The notes under the pieces: model-generated
Told to the model about the DNA's origin: nothing
Database searches by the model: none
The model's input: the letters and a program-made list of their open reading frames with translations, nothing else
Program-made: the position numbers and the translations under genes
In this document: positions 45,912-56,479 of the stretch, piece by piece
Layout: the number at the start of each line of letters is the position of its first letter
Numbering within the stretch: the stretch's first letter is position 1
From: Microbacterium yannicii
Lineage (GTDB): Bacteria; Actinomycetota; Actinomycetes; Actinomycetales; Microbacteriaceae
DNA length: 64,000 nt
Direction of reading: 5' to 3'
Assembly: GCF_024055635.1 (NCBI RefSeq)
Contig: NZ_JAMXMB010000027.1
Location: 62,001 to 126,000 of the forward strand

Positions 45912-46699
45912 TGTCGACGCTGGCCCCAGTAGAGACGCCTGCCGACGCCGCCACCGAGGTCGAGACCACGGACGACACCGGCATCCAGTCGTTCCTGGTC
46001 ACCTTCATCATCCGCCGGTTCAACCCGGAGGTCGACGAAGAGCCGCGCTGGGTCGACTACGACGTGGAGCTGTACTCGACCGACCGTGTGCTGGACGCCC
46101 TGCACAAGATCAAGTGGGAGGTCGACGGGTCGCTGACCTTCCGCCGATCCTGCGCACACGGGATCTGCGGCTCGGACGCGATGCGCATCAACGGCCGCAA
46201 CCGACTCGCGTGCAAGACCCTCATCAAGGATCTCGACATCTCGCAGCCCATCTACGTCGAGGCGATCAAGGGCCTTCCCCTCGAGAAGGATCTCGTCGTC
46301 GACATGGAGCCGTTCTTCGCGTCGTACCGCGAGGTGCAGCCGTTCCTGATCGCGAACTCGAAGCCCGAGCCGGGCAAGGAGCGCATCCAGTCGATCGTCG
46401 ACCGCGAGGTCTTCGACGACACCACGAAGTGCATCCTGTGCGCGGCATGCACCTCGTCGTGCCCGGTCTTCTGGACCGACGGGCAGTACTTCGGCCCCGC
46501 CGCGATCGTCAACGCGCACCGCTTCATCTTCGACTCGCGCGACGACGCCGGCGACGTGCGCCTCGACATCCTCAACGACAAGGAGGGCGTGTGGCGCTGC
46601 CGCACCACCTTCAACTGCACCGAGGCGTGCCCCCGTGGCATCGAGGTGACGAAGGCGATCGCCGAGGTCAAGCAGGCCGTCCTCCGCGGACGCGCGTAG
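45911..46699 (+). CDS. sdhB: Succinate dehydrogenase iron-sulfur subunit
   Basis: The 262-residue protein carries the [2Fe-2S] motif SCAHGICGSDAM near residue 80 with a further cysteine in NRLACKTLI, and the [4Fe-4S]/[3Fe-4S] motifs CILCAACTSSCP near 175 and CTEACPRGIEV near 237. It relays electrons from SdhA to the membrane subunits. About 30 acidic/Ala residues precede the ferredoxin fold. A GGATGCCGC...GCGGCATCC hairpin lies 23 bp after the stop. Confidence 0.95.
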   Translation: MSTLAPVETPADAATEVETTDDTGIQSFLVTFIIRRFNPEVDEEPRWVDYDVELYSTDRVLDALHKIKWEVDGSLTFRRSCAHGICGSDAMRINGRNRLACKTLIKDLDISQPIYVEAIKGLPLEKDLVVDMEPFFASYREVQPFLIANSKPEPGKERIQSIVDREVFDDTTKCILCAACTSSCPVFWTDGQYFGPAAIVNAHRFIFDSRDDAGDVRLDILNDKEGVWRCRTTFNCTEACPRGIEVTKAIAEVKQAVLRGRA

Positions 46700-46721
46700 C
46701 ACTTCTCCCCCGTTGGCGGAC

Positions 46722-46752
46722 GGATGCCGCGACGCGGCGCGGTGCGGCATCC
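46722..46752 (+). terminator. Terminator-like hairpin after sdhB
   Basis: GGATGCCGC (46722-46730) pairs with GCGGCATCC (46744-46752) across a GC-rich 13-base loop that can pair further. Confidence 0.5.
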
Positions 46753-46761
46753 CTCAGTCGA

Positions 46762-46767
46762 TACTCT
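46762..46767 (+). promoter_or_regulatory. -10 box of leaderless yihY mRNA
   Basis: TACTCT lies seven bases before the GTG at 46775. Confidence 0.5.
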
Positions 46768-46774
46768 GGCTTCC

Positions 46775-48040
46775 GTGAGCCAACGGGACGATGCGCGCAG
46801 ACAGGATCGCGCGCGTGCGCAGGAGCACGACGAGGCTCGCGATCAGGCGGATGCCGCGCAGCGTGAAGAGGAGTCGCTCCGGGCTCGCTGGGAGGCGACG
46901 CAGGAGAACCTGCGCGAGCGGTTCGATCAGCCCCTCAGCAGAGCGACCGCGCTGACGCAGCGCACGATGGCGTGGTTCCCGGTGCGGGTGTGGCGTCATT
47001 TCCTCCAGCACAACGGCTTCCTGCTCGCCGCGGGAGTCAGCTATCAGGCGCTCTTCGCGACCTTCGCGGCCATCTACGTCGCCTTCGCGATCGCAGGGCT
47101 CTGGCTCGGCGGCAGCTCGGATGCCATCGAAGCGCTCATCAGGCTCATCAACAGCTACATCCCCGGCCTGATCAGCGACGAGGGGCTGTTCACCCAGCAG
47201 CAGGTGACCGAGGTGGCGACGAGCAATGCCGGCGTCCTCGGCGTCACGGGCATCATCGCGCTCGGCACACTGATCTGGACGGCCATCGGGTTCGTGACGT
47301 TCAGCCGACGCGCGGTGCGCGACATCTTCGGGCTCCCGCCGGATCTGCGCAGCTACTTCTATCTGAAGGCGCGGGATCTCATCGGCGCCGGACTGTTCGC
47401 GCTTGCTCTGGTGGTCGGCTTCGCCGCGCAGACGCTCGGCACCTGGGCGTTGAACTGGCTGTTCGCCGTGCTGGGATGGAAGAACGCGTCGGGCTGGGTC
47501 GGGGTCACCACGAGCATCGGAACGGTGGCGATCTCCTTCGTCATCTTCAGCGCCGCGCTCGGGGGACTCATCCGCTTCCTCACCGGGACCAAGCTGCCCT
47601 GGCGCCGGATCTGGCCGGGCGCCCTCCTCGGCGGCGGCGCCATCACCGTGCTCCAGCTGTTCACGGGGTGGCTCTTCGTCTACACGCCGACGAACGCCCT
47701 GCTCGCGACGTTCGCGATCTTCGTCGGCCTGCTGCTGTGGTTCCGCATCATCGGCATCATCATGCTGGTGGCCGCGGCGTGGATCGCCGTCTCGGCGAAG
47801 GACGAGGAGATCCCCCTGTTGCCGCAGACCGAGGCCGAGCGGCTCGCCGCCGAGCACGCCGCTCTGCTCGTGGCGGCACGCGTGCGGCTGCGCACGGCAC
47901 AGGGGGCGCGCGACACGGCTCCCTGGTACCGGCAGTGGGCGGCCGACCGCGCGGTGCGGGAAGCGGAGCAGGAACTCGCCCAGGTGGAAGCGGCCACCCC
48001 TGCTGCTCCGACGAAGAAGCCGGGCAGCCTCTTCGAATGA
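46775..48040 (+). CDS. YihY/BrkB-family inner membrane protein
   Basis: From GTG 46775 the protein has 421 residues. A charged, probably coiled N-terminal stretch of about 55 residues (Arg/Asp/Glu/Gln-rich) precedes the family domain FLLAAGVSYQALFATFAAIYVAFAIAGLWLGG and about six membrane helices. After RIIGIIMLVAAAWIAV a long cytoplasmic helical tail (EAERLAAEHAALLVAARVRLR...) ends the protein. The family was once mislabelled ribonuclease BN; a transport or envelope role is suspected but unproven. The -10 at N7 supports the GTG start over an upstream ATG in the terminator. Confidence 0.85.
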   Translation: MSQRDDARRQDRARAQEHDEARDQADAAQREEESLRARWEATQENLRERFDQPLSRATALTQRTMAWFPVRVWRHFLQHNGFLLAAGVSYQALFATFAAIYVAFAIAGLWLGGSSDAIEALIRLINSYIPGLISDEGLFTQQQVTEVATSNAGVLGVTGIIALGTLIWTAIGFVTFSRRAVRDIFGLPPDLRSYFYLKARDLIGAGLFALALVVGFAAQTLGTWALNWLFAVLGWKNASGWVGVTTSIGTVAISFVIFSAALGGLIRFLTGTKLPWRRIWPGALLGGGAITVLQLFTGWLFVYTPTNALLATFAIFVGLLLWFRIIGIIMLVAAAWIAVSAKDEEIPLLPQTEAERLAAEHAALLVAARVRLRTAQGARDTAPWYRQWAADRAVREAEQELAQVEAATPAAPTKKPGSLFE

Positions 48041-48057
48041 GTGTCGGCGGCGGCGGA

Positions 48058-48063
48058 TAGTCT
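48058..48063 (+). promoter_or_regulatory. -10 box of leaderless exonuclease III mRNA
   Basis: TAGTCT lies seven bases before the GTG at 48071. Confidence 0.5.
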
Positions 48064-48070
48064 TGCCGTC

Positions 48071-48937
48071 GTGTCTCGCCGTGTTCGCATCGCCTCTGTC
48101 AACGTCAACGGAATCCGTGCCGCCACTCGCAAGGGCATGAACGACTGGCTCGATGCCGCCGACATCGACGTTCTGGCCCTGCAGGAGGTGCGGGCGACCG
48201 AGGACGAGCTGCGCGCGGCCCTCCCCGGCTGGGAGATCGTCAACGACGAGGCGCTGTCCAAGGGCCGTGCCGGCGTAGCGGTGGCGAGCCGCATCCCCTC
48301 GATCGAGGTGCGGCGCGTTCTCGGGCCGGCCGCCGACGACGCCGCCGAGGTGCTCGACAGCGCCGGCCGCTGGATCGAGGCGGACTTCGACATCGACGGC
48401 GAGCGGCTCATCGTGGTGAGCGCGTACGTGCACACCGGCGAGGCCGAGACGCCCAAGCAGGACGCGAAGTGGGCGTTCCTGGACGCGATGGAGAAGCGGA
48501 TGCCGCAGCTCAAGGCCGCGTCGCCGCTCGCGCTCGTGATGGGCGACCTGAACGTCGGTCACCGCGAACTGGACATCCGCAACTGGAAGGGCAACGTCAA
48601 GAAGGCCGGCTTCCTCCCCCGCGAGCGTGCGTACTTCGACCGCTTCTTCGGCGAGGAGGGCGCAGACGTCACCGGGACCGACGGCTCGCATGGCACCGGC
48701 CTCGGCTGGGTCGACATCGGACGCCGCTTCCACGGCGACGTCGACGGCCCGTACACCTGGTGGTCGATGCGCGGGCGCGCCTTCGACAACGACGCCGGAT
48801 GGCGGATCGACTACCACCTCGCGACGCCCGAGCTCGGCTCCCGCGTCGTCGACTACCGCGTCGTGCGCGCCCCCTCCTGGGACACCCGGTGGAGCGACCA
48901 CTCCCCCGTCGTCGCCGACTACACGATCGGTCACTGA
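48071..48937 (+). CDS. xthA: Exodeoxyribonuclease III / AP endonuclease
   Basis: The 288-residue protein belongs to the EEP nuclease fold: VNVNGIRAA, LALQEVRAT (metal Glu), SAYVHTGE, VMGDLNVGHRELDIRNWKGN (catalytic Asp/Asn), TWWSMRGRAFDNDAGWRIDYHLAT and the terminal SDHSPVVADY with catalytic Asp-His. It cuts DNA at abasic sites and removes 3' blocks during base excision repair. An Fpg/Nei-type glycosylase gene lies 1.8 kb downstream. The GTG start is fixed by the -10 spacing and by the family N-terminus. Confidence 0.93.
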   Translation: MSRRVRIASVNVNGIRAATRKGMNDWLDAADIDVLALQEVRATEDELRAALPGWEIVNDEALSKGRAGVAVASRIPSIEVRRVLGPAADDAAEVLDSAGRWIEADFDIDGERLIVVSAYVHTGEAETPKQDAKWAFLDAMEKRMPQLKAASPLALVMGDLNVGHRELDIRNWKGNVKKAGFLPRERAYFDRFFGEEGADVTGTDGSHGTGLGWVDIGRRFHGDVDGPYTWWSMRGRAFDNDAGWRIDYHLATPELGSRVVDYRVVRAPSWDTRWSDHSPVVADYTIGH

Positions 48938-49049
48938 GCCGGTCGACCCGGGGCGCGCCTGCTCGACGGGGGGTCGGCGCTGGGCGCGCACGCGGACGGC
49001 GGATGGGCGCGGCTGTCCCGCTGCGGCGCAGGCCGCGGCATCCGCTTTA

Positions 49050-50069
<1,020 letters not shown>

Positions 50070-50077
50070 ACCAGGAC

Positions 50078-50106
50078 GGATGCCGCGGCCCCGCGCCGCG
50101 GCATCC
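50078..50106 (+). terminator. Terminator-like hairpin after trpS
   Basis: GGATGCCGCGGC and GCCGCGGCATCC form a perfect 12-bp stem with a five-base loop. Confidence 0.6.
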
Positions 50107-50132
50107 TCCTCACCGGCGCAGGCGGACCACCG

Positions 50133-50138
50133 TAGGGT
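50133..50138 (+). promoter_or_regulatory. -10 box of leaderless acetyltransferase mRNA
   Basis: TAGGGT lies six bases before the GTG at 50145. Confidence 0.5.
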
Positions 50139-50144
50139 GGGCGG

Positions 50145-50708
50145 GTGGAACCCACGATTCTCCGCACCCGTCGGCTGGAGCTGTCCCTGCCGGTGGAGGC
50201 CGATGTCGACGCGATCTACGAAGCGTGCCAGGACGCCGAGACGCAGCGATACACGACAGTGCCGTCTCCCTACGAGCGGACCCACGCCGAGGAGTTCGTG
50301 CCCCGTACCGACGCCGACTGGGAGAGCGGCGCGCACGTCACGTGGGCGATGCGCGAAGGGCCGGTGCTCGCGGGCATGATCGGGCTCTACCGCCTCGACG
50401 GGCGCGGTGCGGGCGAGCTCGGCTACTGGGTGTCGCCGTGGTCGCGTCGGCGTGGACTGCTCACCGAAGCGGCGCGGGCCGTCCTCGACTGGGGCTTCGC
50501 CGCCGACGGGCCGGGGCTGCAGCGCATCGAATGGCGGGCTGTCGTCGGCAACGTGGGCTCCGCCCGCGCCGCTCGCACCCTGGGCTTCCGCTACGAGGGC
50601 ACCCTGCGCCAGGCGCTCGTCGGCGCGCAGGGGCGCGACGACGGCTGGATCGCCGGCCTGCTCGCCACCGATGACCGCACTCCTCAGCCCTGGCCCGTGC
50701 TCGACTGA
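50145..50708 (+). CDS. GNAT-family N-acetyltransferase (RimJ/RimL-like)
   Basis: The 187-residue protein has the N-terminal strand ILRTRRLELSLPVEADVDAIYEACQD, the acetyl-CoA loop segment GELGYWVSPWSRRRGLLTEAARAVLDWGFAA and the terminal RIEWRAVVGNVGSARAARTLGFRYEGTLRQAL. All are RimJ/RimL hallmarks, for example the N-x-x-S-x-x-x-x-x-x-G-F pattern. The substrate is unknown. It is a separate leaderless unit between the trpS terminator and the glycosylase gene. Confidence 0.88.
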   Translation: MEPTILRTRRLELSLPVEADVDAIYEACQDAETQRYTTVPSPYERTHAEEFVPRTDADWESGAHVTWAMREGPVLAGMIGLYRLDGRGAGELGYWVSPWSRRRGLLTEAARAVLDWGFAADGPGLQRIEWRAVVGNVGSARAARTLGFRYEGTLRQALVGAQGRDDGWIAGLLATDDRTPQPWPVLD

Positions 50709-50747
50709 CACCCGGTCCGTACCGGCCCGGGTGTCGCCGCTGCATGG

Positions 50748-50753
50748 CAGGAT
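50748..50753 (+). promoter_or_regulatory. Candidate leaderless -10 box (CAGGAT)
   Basis: CAGGAT lies six bases before the ATG at 50760. Confidence 0.4.
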
Positions 50754-50759
50754 GAGCGC

Positions 50760-51620
50760 ATGCCCGAGATGCCCGAGGTGCAGGGGCTCGTCGACTTCCT
50801 CCGCGAGCGGCTCACCGGCGTGCGCATCACGCGCGCCACCGTCGCCAACATCGCCGCGCTGAAGACGTACGACCCGCCGATCGAGTCGCTGGCGGATGCC
50901 GAGATCACCGGTGCGACCCGCCACGGCAAGTTCATCGACCTGTCGACGACCGGCCCGCACCTGGTGTTCCACCTCGCGAAAGCCGGGTGGCTGCGCTGGT
51001 ACGACGAGCTGCCGAAGACCGTCATCCGGCCGGGCAAGACGCCGATCGCATTGCGGGTGGCGCTGTCGGACGGCGCCGGATTCGACCTCACCGAAGCCGG
51101 CACCAAGAAGTCGCTCGCGGTGTATGTCGTGCGCGAGACCGACGACGTTCCCGGGATCGCCCGCCTCGGCCCCGACCCGCTCGATCCGTCGTTCACACGC
51201 GACACGCTGGCGGGCCTGCTGGTGAGCCGACGCACGCAGATCAAGGGCGTCCTGCGCGACCAGGCGACGATCGCCGGGGTCGGCAACGCCTACTCGGACG
51301 AGATCCTGCATGCGGCGAAGATGTCGCCGTACGCCCTCGCCACCTCGCTCACCGACGACGACGTGACGCGACTCTTCGACGCGATGACCGAGACCTTGAC
51401 GGATGCCGTCGCCGAGGCATCCGGCAAACCACCTGCCGAGCTCAAGGACGCGAAACGTCGCGGCATGCAGGTGCACGGGCGTCGCGGTGAGAAGTGCCCC
51501 GTCTGCGGGGACGAGGTGCGCAGCGTGTTCTTCGCCGACAACTCGCTCGAGTACTGCCCGACCTGCCAGACGGGCGGCAAGATCCTCGCCGACAGGCGGC
51601 TGTCCCGTCTGTTGAAGTAG
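50760..51620 (+). CDS. Fpg/Nei-family DNA glycosylase / AP lyase
   Basis: The 286-residue protein begins MPEMPEVQGL: Pro2 (after Met removal) and Glu3 are the catalytic residues. The helix-two-turn-helix motif is in KGVLRDQATIAGVGNAYSDEILHAAKMSP, and the C-terminal zinc finger is CPVC...YCPTC (about residues 246-270). It excises oxidised bases such as 8-oxoguanine or formamidopyrimidine and nicks the strand. The moderate divergence from typical MutM (for example MPEMPEVQ rather than MPELPEVE) leaves open whether it is Fpg or a Nei-type enzyme. Confidence 0.9.
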   Translation: MPEMPEVQGLVDFLRERLTGVRITRATVANIAALKTYDPPIESLADAEITGATRHGKFIDLSTTGPHLVFHLAKAGWLRWYDELPKTVIRPGKTPIALRVALSDGAGFDLTEAGTKKSLAVYVVRETDDVPGIARLGPDPLDPSFTRDTLAGLLVSRRTQIKGVLRDQATIAGVGNAYSDEILHAAKMSPYALATSLTDDDVTRLFDAMTETLTDAVAEASGKPPAELKDAKRRGMQVHGRRGEKCPVCGDEVRSVFFADNSLEYCPTCQTGGKILADRRLSRLLK

Positions 51621-51623
51621 GAC

Positions 51624-53162
51624 TCAGTCGCCGGTCGTGTCCATGAGGATGCGCGCGTCGTCGTCGACCCAGTCGAGCGACTTCGAGACGGCCTTGCGCC
51701 ACTGCCGGTAGCGCCGCTCGCGCTCGTCCTCCGGCATCCGGGGCTCGAAGCGCACGTCCTCCTGCCAGTGCGCCCGCAGCTCGTCGAGCCCGCCCCACAC
51801 GCCGGTCGCCAGCCCCGCCGCGTAGGCGGCGCCGAGGGCCGTCGTCTCGACGACCTTCGGGCGGACGACCGGGATGCCGAGGATGTCGGCCTGGAACTGC
51901 ATGAGCAGGTCGTCGCGCGTCATGCCGCCGTCGACGCGCAGTTCGTCCAACGCGCGGTCAGTGTCCGCTACGACAGCCTCGATCACGTCTCTGGTCTGGA
52001 ACGCCGTCGACTCGAGCGCGGCGCGGGCGATGTGCGCCTTGTTCACGTAGCGCGTGAGCCCCACCAGCGCGCCTCTCGCGTCGGGGCGCCAGTACGGCGC
52101 GAACAGGCCCGAGAATGCAGGCACGAAGTAGGCGCCGCCGTTGTCGTCGACGCTGGCGGCCAGCGTCTCGACGTCCTCCGACCGATGGATGATGCCGAGG
52201 TTGTCGCGCAGCCACTGCACCAGCGACCCGGTCACGGCGATCGAGCCCTCGAGCGCGTAGCGGGCGGGCTCGTCGCCGATGCGGTAGCCCACCGTCGTGA
52301 TGAGGCCGCTGCCCGACCGCACGATCTCGGTCCCGGTGTTCACGAGGAGGAAGTTGCCGGTGCCGTAGGTGTTCTTCGACTCCCCCGCGTCGAACGCCGC
52401 CTGCCCGAACGTCGCCGCCTGCTGGTCGCCGAGGATCCCGGCGATCGGCACCCCATCGAGCACCGACGGCAGCTGCGAGTGCCCCATGACCTCTGACGAG
52501 GAGCGGATGGCGGGCATCATGGCCCGCGGGATGCGCCAGGCCGCGAGGAGCTCGTCGGACCAGTCCAGCGTCCGCAGATCCATCAGCAGCGTGCGCGACG
52601 CGTTGGTCACGTCGGTGACGTGGATCCCGCCGCGTGCGCCGCCCGTGAGATTCCACACCACCCAGGTGTCGGGGGTGCCGAACAACAGCTCGCCGGCCTC
52701 GGCCGCCGCGCGTGCGCCGGGGACGTGGTCGAGGATCCATTCGACTTTCGACGCCGAGAAGTACGTCGCCAGCGGCAGTCCCGTCGTATCGGCGAACCGG
52801 TCGGACCCGCCGGCCTTCGTCATCTCGTCGATGCGTGGCTGGGTGCGCGTGTCCTGCCAGACGAGCGCGTTGTGCACCGGGCGGCCGGTGCGCTTCTCCC
52901 ACACGATCGCCGTCTCGCGCTGGTTGGTGACGCCGATGCCGGCCACGTCCGCGGCACTGATCCCCGCGCGCGACAGGCACGAGGCGATCACCCATTCGGT
53001 GTTCGTCCAGATCTCCACCGGGTCGTGCTCGACCCGTCCCGCCCGCGGGAAGATCTGTTCGTGCTCGCGCTGCGACACGGCCACGACAGCCCCTGCGGCG
53101 TCGAAGACGATCGCACGCGTCGACGTCGTGCCCTGATCGATGGACAGCACGTGGTCCGCCAC
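51624..53162 (-). CDS. glpK: Glycerol kinase
   Basis: The 512-residue FGGY kinase has the ATP motif [68 protein letters not shown] and [22 protein letters not shown]. It phosphorylates glycerol to glycerol-3-phosphate. The GTG start has GAAGGAG upstream. It lies 68 bp after glpD on the same strand. A glycerol facilitator gene is not present in the window. Confidence 0.94.
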   Translation of the reverse strand: MADHVLSIDQGTTSTRAIVFDAAGAVVAVSQREHEQIFPRAGRVEHDPVEIWTNTEWVIASCLSRAGISAADVAGIGVTNQRETAIVWEKRTGRPVHNALVWQDTRTQPRIDEMTKAGGSDRFADTTGLPLATYFSASKVEWILDHVPGARAAAEAGELLFGTPDTWVVWNLTGGARGGIHVTDVTNASRTLLMDLRTLDWSDELLAAWRIPRAMMPAIRSSSEVMGHSQLPSVLDGVPIAGILGDQQAATFGQAAFDAGESKNTYGTGNFLLVNTGTEIVRSGSGLITTVGYRIGDEPARYALEGSIAVTGSLVQWLRDNLGIIHRSEDVETLAASVDDNGGAYFVPAFSGLFAPYWRPDARGALVGLTRYVNKAHIARAALESTAFQTRDVIEAVVADTDRALDELRVDGGMTRDDLLMQFQADILGIPVVRPKVVETTALGAAYAAGLATGVWGGLDELRAHWQEDVRFEPRMPEDERERRYRQWRKAVSKSLDWVDDDARILMDTTGD

Positions 53163-53230
53163 GTCGTCTCCTTCCTCGGCGGGCGGCGTCGCCCGCAGTG
53201 GTCGCGCCCGGGGCGCGGCGTGCGGTCAGG

Positions 53231-54988
53231 CTATCGCGCCGAGGCCGGAGACCACGTCGGATCGGCGGCGTGGACCCGGTCGAGCCCGCGGATGGCCTCC
53301 GCCGCCGAACGCTCGGCATCCCAGCCGAGCACCGGCGCGATCGCGTCGGCCACCTCGGCTGCCGCCTCCGCGGTCGCCGCACCGGTGAACGCGATGCTGG
53401 TGCGCCGCAGCAGGATGTCGTCCAGATGCACCACATCCTCCGTCGCCGCGAGGTGCCGCAGCTCGCCCGAGCTGTAGCCGGCGAGCGAGCGCAGCGGCGC
53501 GTCCTCGGCATCGACGGCGATGGCGTCGACCACGGACTCCGCCACCGTGCCGTAGCGGTCCAGCAGCGTCGCGACGCGAACGGCCGGCAGATCGACGGCG
53601 TGCGTCGCGATCCACTGCTGGCGGGCGCGCTCGGTGGTGGGGTACCCGCGGCCGCCGCCGATCGGCACGCCCCTGGTAGAGCTGCGGCGAGGCAGCGCCA
53701 GCAGCGCCAGCGCGCGGTCCGCCAGGTGCTCGGCGGAGGCTCGGAACGTCGTCCACTTGCCGCCGACGAGGCTGAGCACCGTGGCACTCGCGCGGTGCGA
53801 GGAACCGGTCGCCGCGTCTGCCCCGCCGAGCGGCGCCGTCTCCGCGCGGTAGTCGCGGGAGACGAATCCCGGCGAGACATCCCCGTGTCCCGGGAGCGGC
53901 CGCACTCCGGCGAAGCGATAGACGATCTGCGAGCGGTCGACGGGGATCTCGGGGAGCACCTGATCGATGAGCTCGATGAAGTAGTCGACCTCGGCCTCGG
54001 TGCACACGATGGGGTCGGCCATGTGGTGCTCGAGATCGGTGGTGCCGACGAGGACCCGGCCCTTGAGGGGGTAGATGAGCACGATCCGGCCGTCCTCGTT
54101 CTCGAAGAACAGCTCGCGTCCGCCCGTCGCCGCGAGCAGTGCCGGGTGGTCGAGCACGACGTGCGAGCCCTTGGTGCCGCCCATGTACCGGGTCGGATCC
54201 CCCAGCGCCGAATTGGTCTGGTCGGTCCATGGGCCGCTGGCGTTGATGATGACGGATGCCGCGAATCGCGTCTTCTCGCCTGTCACGGCGTCGCGCAGCA
54301 CCACGCGGCCGTCCTCGACGCCGACCGCGGCGGTGTAGTTCGCCGCGCGGGCGCGGTCGCCGCCGGCTGCGCGACCGTCGCGCAGCACGTCGATGGCGAG
54401 GCGCTCCGGGTCGTGGAGCGAGGCATCCCAGTAGGTGGCGGTGTACTTCACGTCCGGGTTCAGCGCCGGCAGCTGCGCGAGCGATCGCCGTCGTCCGTGG
54501 AAGGTGTGACGCGGCACGGTCGCGGTTCCGAAGAGACCGCCGCCGCGCGAGAACGAGTCGTAGATCACGAGCCCGATCTTGATGAGGGCCGCGCCCCGCT
54601 CCCGGTGCTTCCCGCCACCGTGACGCAGGAAGCGCAGCGGAGCGGAGAGCACTCCCGAGAACGTCGAGAAGATGGGGATCGTCGTCTGGAGCGGCCGCAC
54701 GTAGTGCGGGGCGGTCTTCAGCAGCCCGTTGCGCTCGGTGACCGCCTCCTGCACGAGACGGAACTCGCCGTTCTCGAGGTAGCGGATACCGCCGTGGATC
54801 ATGTGCGACGACGCGGCGGACGCGCCGCTGATGAAGTCGTCGCGCTCCACCAGGGCGACGTCGACGCCCTGCAGCGCGAGATCGCGGAAGGTCGCGAGAC
54901 CGTTGATGCCACCGCCGATGATCAGCACGTCCGCGTACGGACGCGCCCTCAGCTCTTCGTATCTGCGCATCGACCCCACCGTGCTCAT
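53231..54988 (-). CDS. glpD: Glycerol-3-phosphate dehydrogenase (FAD-dependent, GlpD type)
   Basis: The 585-residue flavoprotein has ADVLIIGGGINGLATFRDLALQG, ERDDFISGASAASSHMIHGGIRYLE, the GPWTDQTN segment and YRFAGVRPLPG, then SLVGGKWTTFR. A C-terminal helical domain of about 150 residues completes it. It oxidises glycerol-3-phosphate to dihydroxyacetone phosphate at the membrane and feeds electrons to quinone. The start may be ATG 54988 or the ATG six codons later (54970), each with an imperfect G-rich site. Together with glpK it forms a glycerol-use operon. Confidence 0.93.
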   Translation of the reverse strand: MSTVGSMRRYEELRARPYADVLIIGGGINGLATFRDLALQGVDVALVERDDFISGASAASSHMIHGGIRYLENGEFRLVQEAVTERNGLLKTAPHYVRPLQTTIPIFSTFSGVLSAPLRFLRHGGGKHRERGAALIKIGLVIYDSFSRGGGLFGTATVPRHTFHGRRRSLAQLPALNPDVKYTATYWDASLHDPERLAIDVLRDGRAAGGDRARAANYTAAVGVEDGRVVLRDAVTGEKTRFAASVIINASGPWTDQTNSALGDPTRYMGGTKGSHVVLDHPALLAATGGRELFFENEDGRIVLIYPLKGRVLVGTTDLEHHMADPIVCTEAEVDYFIELIDQVLPEIPVDRSQIVYRFAGVRPLPGHGDVSPGFVSRDYRAETAPLGGADAATGSSHRASATVLSLVGGKWTTFRASAEHLADRALALLALPRRSSTRGVPIGGGRGYPTTERARQQWIATHAVDLPAVRVATLLDRYGTVAESVVDAIAVDAEDAPLRSLAGYSSGELRHLAATEDVVHLDDILLRRTSIAFTGAATAEAAAEVADAIAPVLGWDAERSAAEAIRGLDRVHAADPTWSPASAR

Positions 54989-55110
54989 CCCCTCGCTGTC
55001 CCTCCCAGGCTACGTCGGCGCGAGGACATCGGACGCGCGACGCCCGGGCTCAACCCCCTCCGCGAGCTTCATGCACCGACATGGAATGTCTGGGCGGATG
55101 CCGCGTTGAC

Positions 55111-55116
55111 TACACT
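55111..55116 (+). promoter_or_regulatory. -10 box of the riboflavin operon
   Basis: TACACT lies about 18 bp upstream of the first paired element of the FMN riboswitch. No clear -35 is seen. Confidence 0.4.
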
Positions 55117-55128
55117 CAGAGCATCAAC

Positions 55129-55297
55129 GTGCTCCGGGGTCGGTGAGAATCCGAACCGGCGGTGACAGTCCGCGAGCCAAGGCTTCAGCATCCGACTCGG
55201 ATGACGCCCTGGCCGATCCGGTGGAAATCCGGAACCGACGGTGATGCGACGAGGTTCCTTCGGGAACGTGGTCGCTAGTCCGGATGGGAGGCAGCAC
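55129..55297 (+). ncRNA. FMN riboswitch (RFN element)
   Basis: The conserved RFN strings are present in order: GGGGTCGGTGAGAATCCGAA, CCGGCGGTGACAGTCCGCGA, GATCCGGTGGAAATCCGGA, CCGACGGTGATGCGACG and CTAGTCCGGATGGGAGG. The closing stem pairs GTGCT (55129-55133) with AGCAC (55293-55297). It binds FMN and should switch off the rib genes. Directly after it, GCGACGC/GCGTCGC (55301-55319) forms a hairpin in the expression platform. With no U tract before the ribD site, control of translation initiation is as likely as termination. Confidence 0.95.
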
Positions 55298-55381
55298 ACA
55301 GCGACGCCGCGCGCGTCGCCGCTTCCCCTGCCCGGAGCGTCGAGACCGACGACACTCTGCGGCACAGGATCAGGGAGCGGA

Positions 55382-56479
55382 ATGGCGAGCACAGCCGAAC
55401 ACGACGCGATGCGTCGGGCGCTGGCGAACGCGCTGCGCGGTCCGCGCGGAGTGAACCCGCAGGTGGGCGCCGTGCTCCTCAGCCCGGGCGGCGAGATCAT
55501 CGCGGAGGGCTGGCACCGCGGAGCCGGCACGCCGCACGCCGAGGTCGACGCCCTGTCGCAGCTCGCCCCGGGCGCCGCGCGCGGTGCGACGGCGGTCGTG
55601 ACTCTCGAGCCCTGCAATCACACCGGCCGCACGGGTCCCTGCTCCGAGGCGCTCATCGCCGCGGGGGTGAGCCGTGTCGTCTACGCGATCGCCGATCCCG
55701 GCGACCACTCCTCCGGCGGCGCCACGCGGCTGCGTGCGGCCGGGGTCGAGGTCGAGGCCGGCCTCCTCGCCGACGAGGCGACCGCGCTCCTCGATTCCTG
55801 GCTCACCGTCCAGCGACTGGGTCGCCCGCACGTCACCGTCAAGTGGGCACAGAGCCTCGATGGCCGCGCCGCGGCATCCGACGGCACGAGCCAGTGGATC
55901 ACCGGCTCCGCTGCCCGCGCCGACGTCCACCGCCGCCGCGCGGAGGCCGACGCGATCGTCGCCGGCACGGGCACCGTCCTGGCCGACGACCCGGCGCTCA
56001 CGGCGCGCGCGGACGACGGATCGCTCCTGCCGCACCAGCCGCTGCCGGTCGTCCTCGGCACGCGGCCGGTGCCCGACGAGGCGGCGCTGCGACGGCACCC
56101 GCGGGAGTTCCTCCAGTATCCAGGCAACCGCTCGGCGGGCGGCCTCGCCGCGGCATTGGACGACCTGCGTCGACGCGGCGTGCAGCGGGTGTTCGTCGAG
56201 GGCGGGCCCGCCGTCGCGGCCTCGTTCGTGCGGGAGCAGCTCGCCGACGAGCTGCTCGTGTACGTCGCACCCGTCCTGCTGGGCGGCGACCGTCTGGCGT
56301 TGGACGACATCGGCGTCACGACCATCGGCGACGCGAAGCGCCTGGCCGTGGCATCCGTCACCCCACTCGGCGACGATCTGCTGCTCGTCGCCCATCCCAC
56401 GACCCCTCCCGCCGCCGTTCACGCGGCGCACCGGGCAGGCGGGCACGTGGGCCGCTCATCGTCGGAAGGAGACGAGTGA
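55382..56479 (+). CDS. ribD: Bifunctional diaminohydroxyphosphoribosylaminopyrimidine deaminase / 5-amino-6-(5-phosphoribosylamino)uracil reductase
   Basis: The 365-residue protein has a deaminase domain (residues 1-145) with zinc motifs TPHAEVDAL and EPCNHTGRTGPC, and a reductase domain (about 150-340) beginning RPHVTVKWAQSLDGR and containing AGTGTVLADDPALTAR and VFVEGGPAVAASF. It performs the second and third steps of riboflavin synthesis. A Pro/Ala/His-rich tail of about 25 residues follows. AGGGAG precedes the ATG, and the riboswitch ends 85 bp upstream. The stop overlaps the ribE start. Confidence 0.94.
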   Translation: MASTAEHDAMRRALANALRGPRGVNPQVGAVLLSPGGEIIAEGWHRGAGTPHAEVDALSQLAPGAARGATAVVTLEPCNHTGRTGPCSEALIAAGVSRVVYAIADPGDHSSGGATRLRAAGVEVEAGLLADEATALLDSWLTVQRLGRPHVTVKWAQSLDGRAAASDGTSQWITGSAARADVHRRRAEADAIVAGTGTVLADDPALTARADDGSLLPHQPLPVVLGTRPVPDEAALRRHPREFLQYPGNRSAGGLAAALDDLRRRGVQRVFVEGGPAVAASFVREQLADELLVYVAPVLLGGDRLALDDIGVTTIGDAKRLAVASVTPLGDDLLLVAHPTTPPAAVHAAHRAGGHVGRSSSEGDE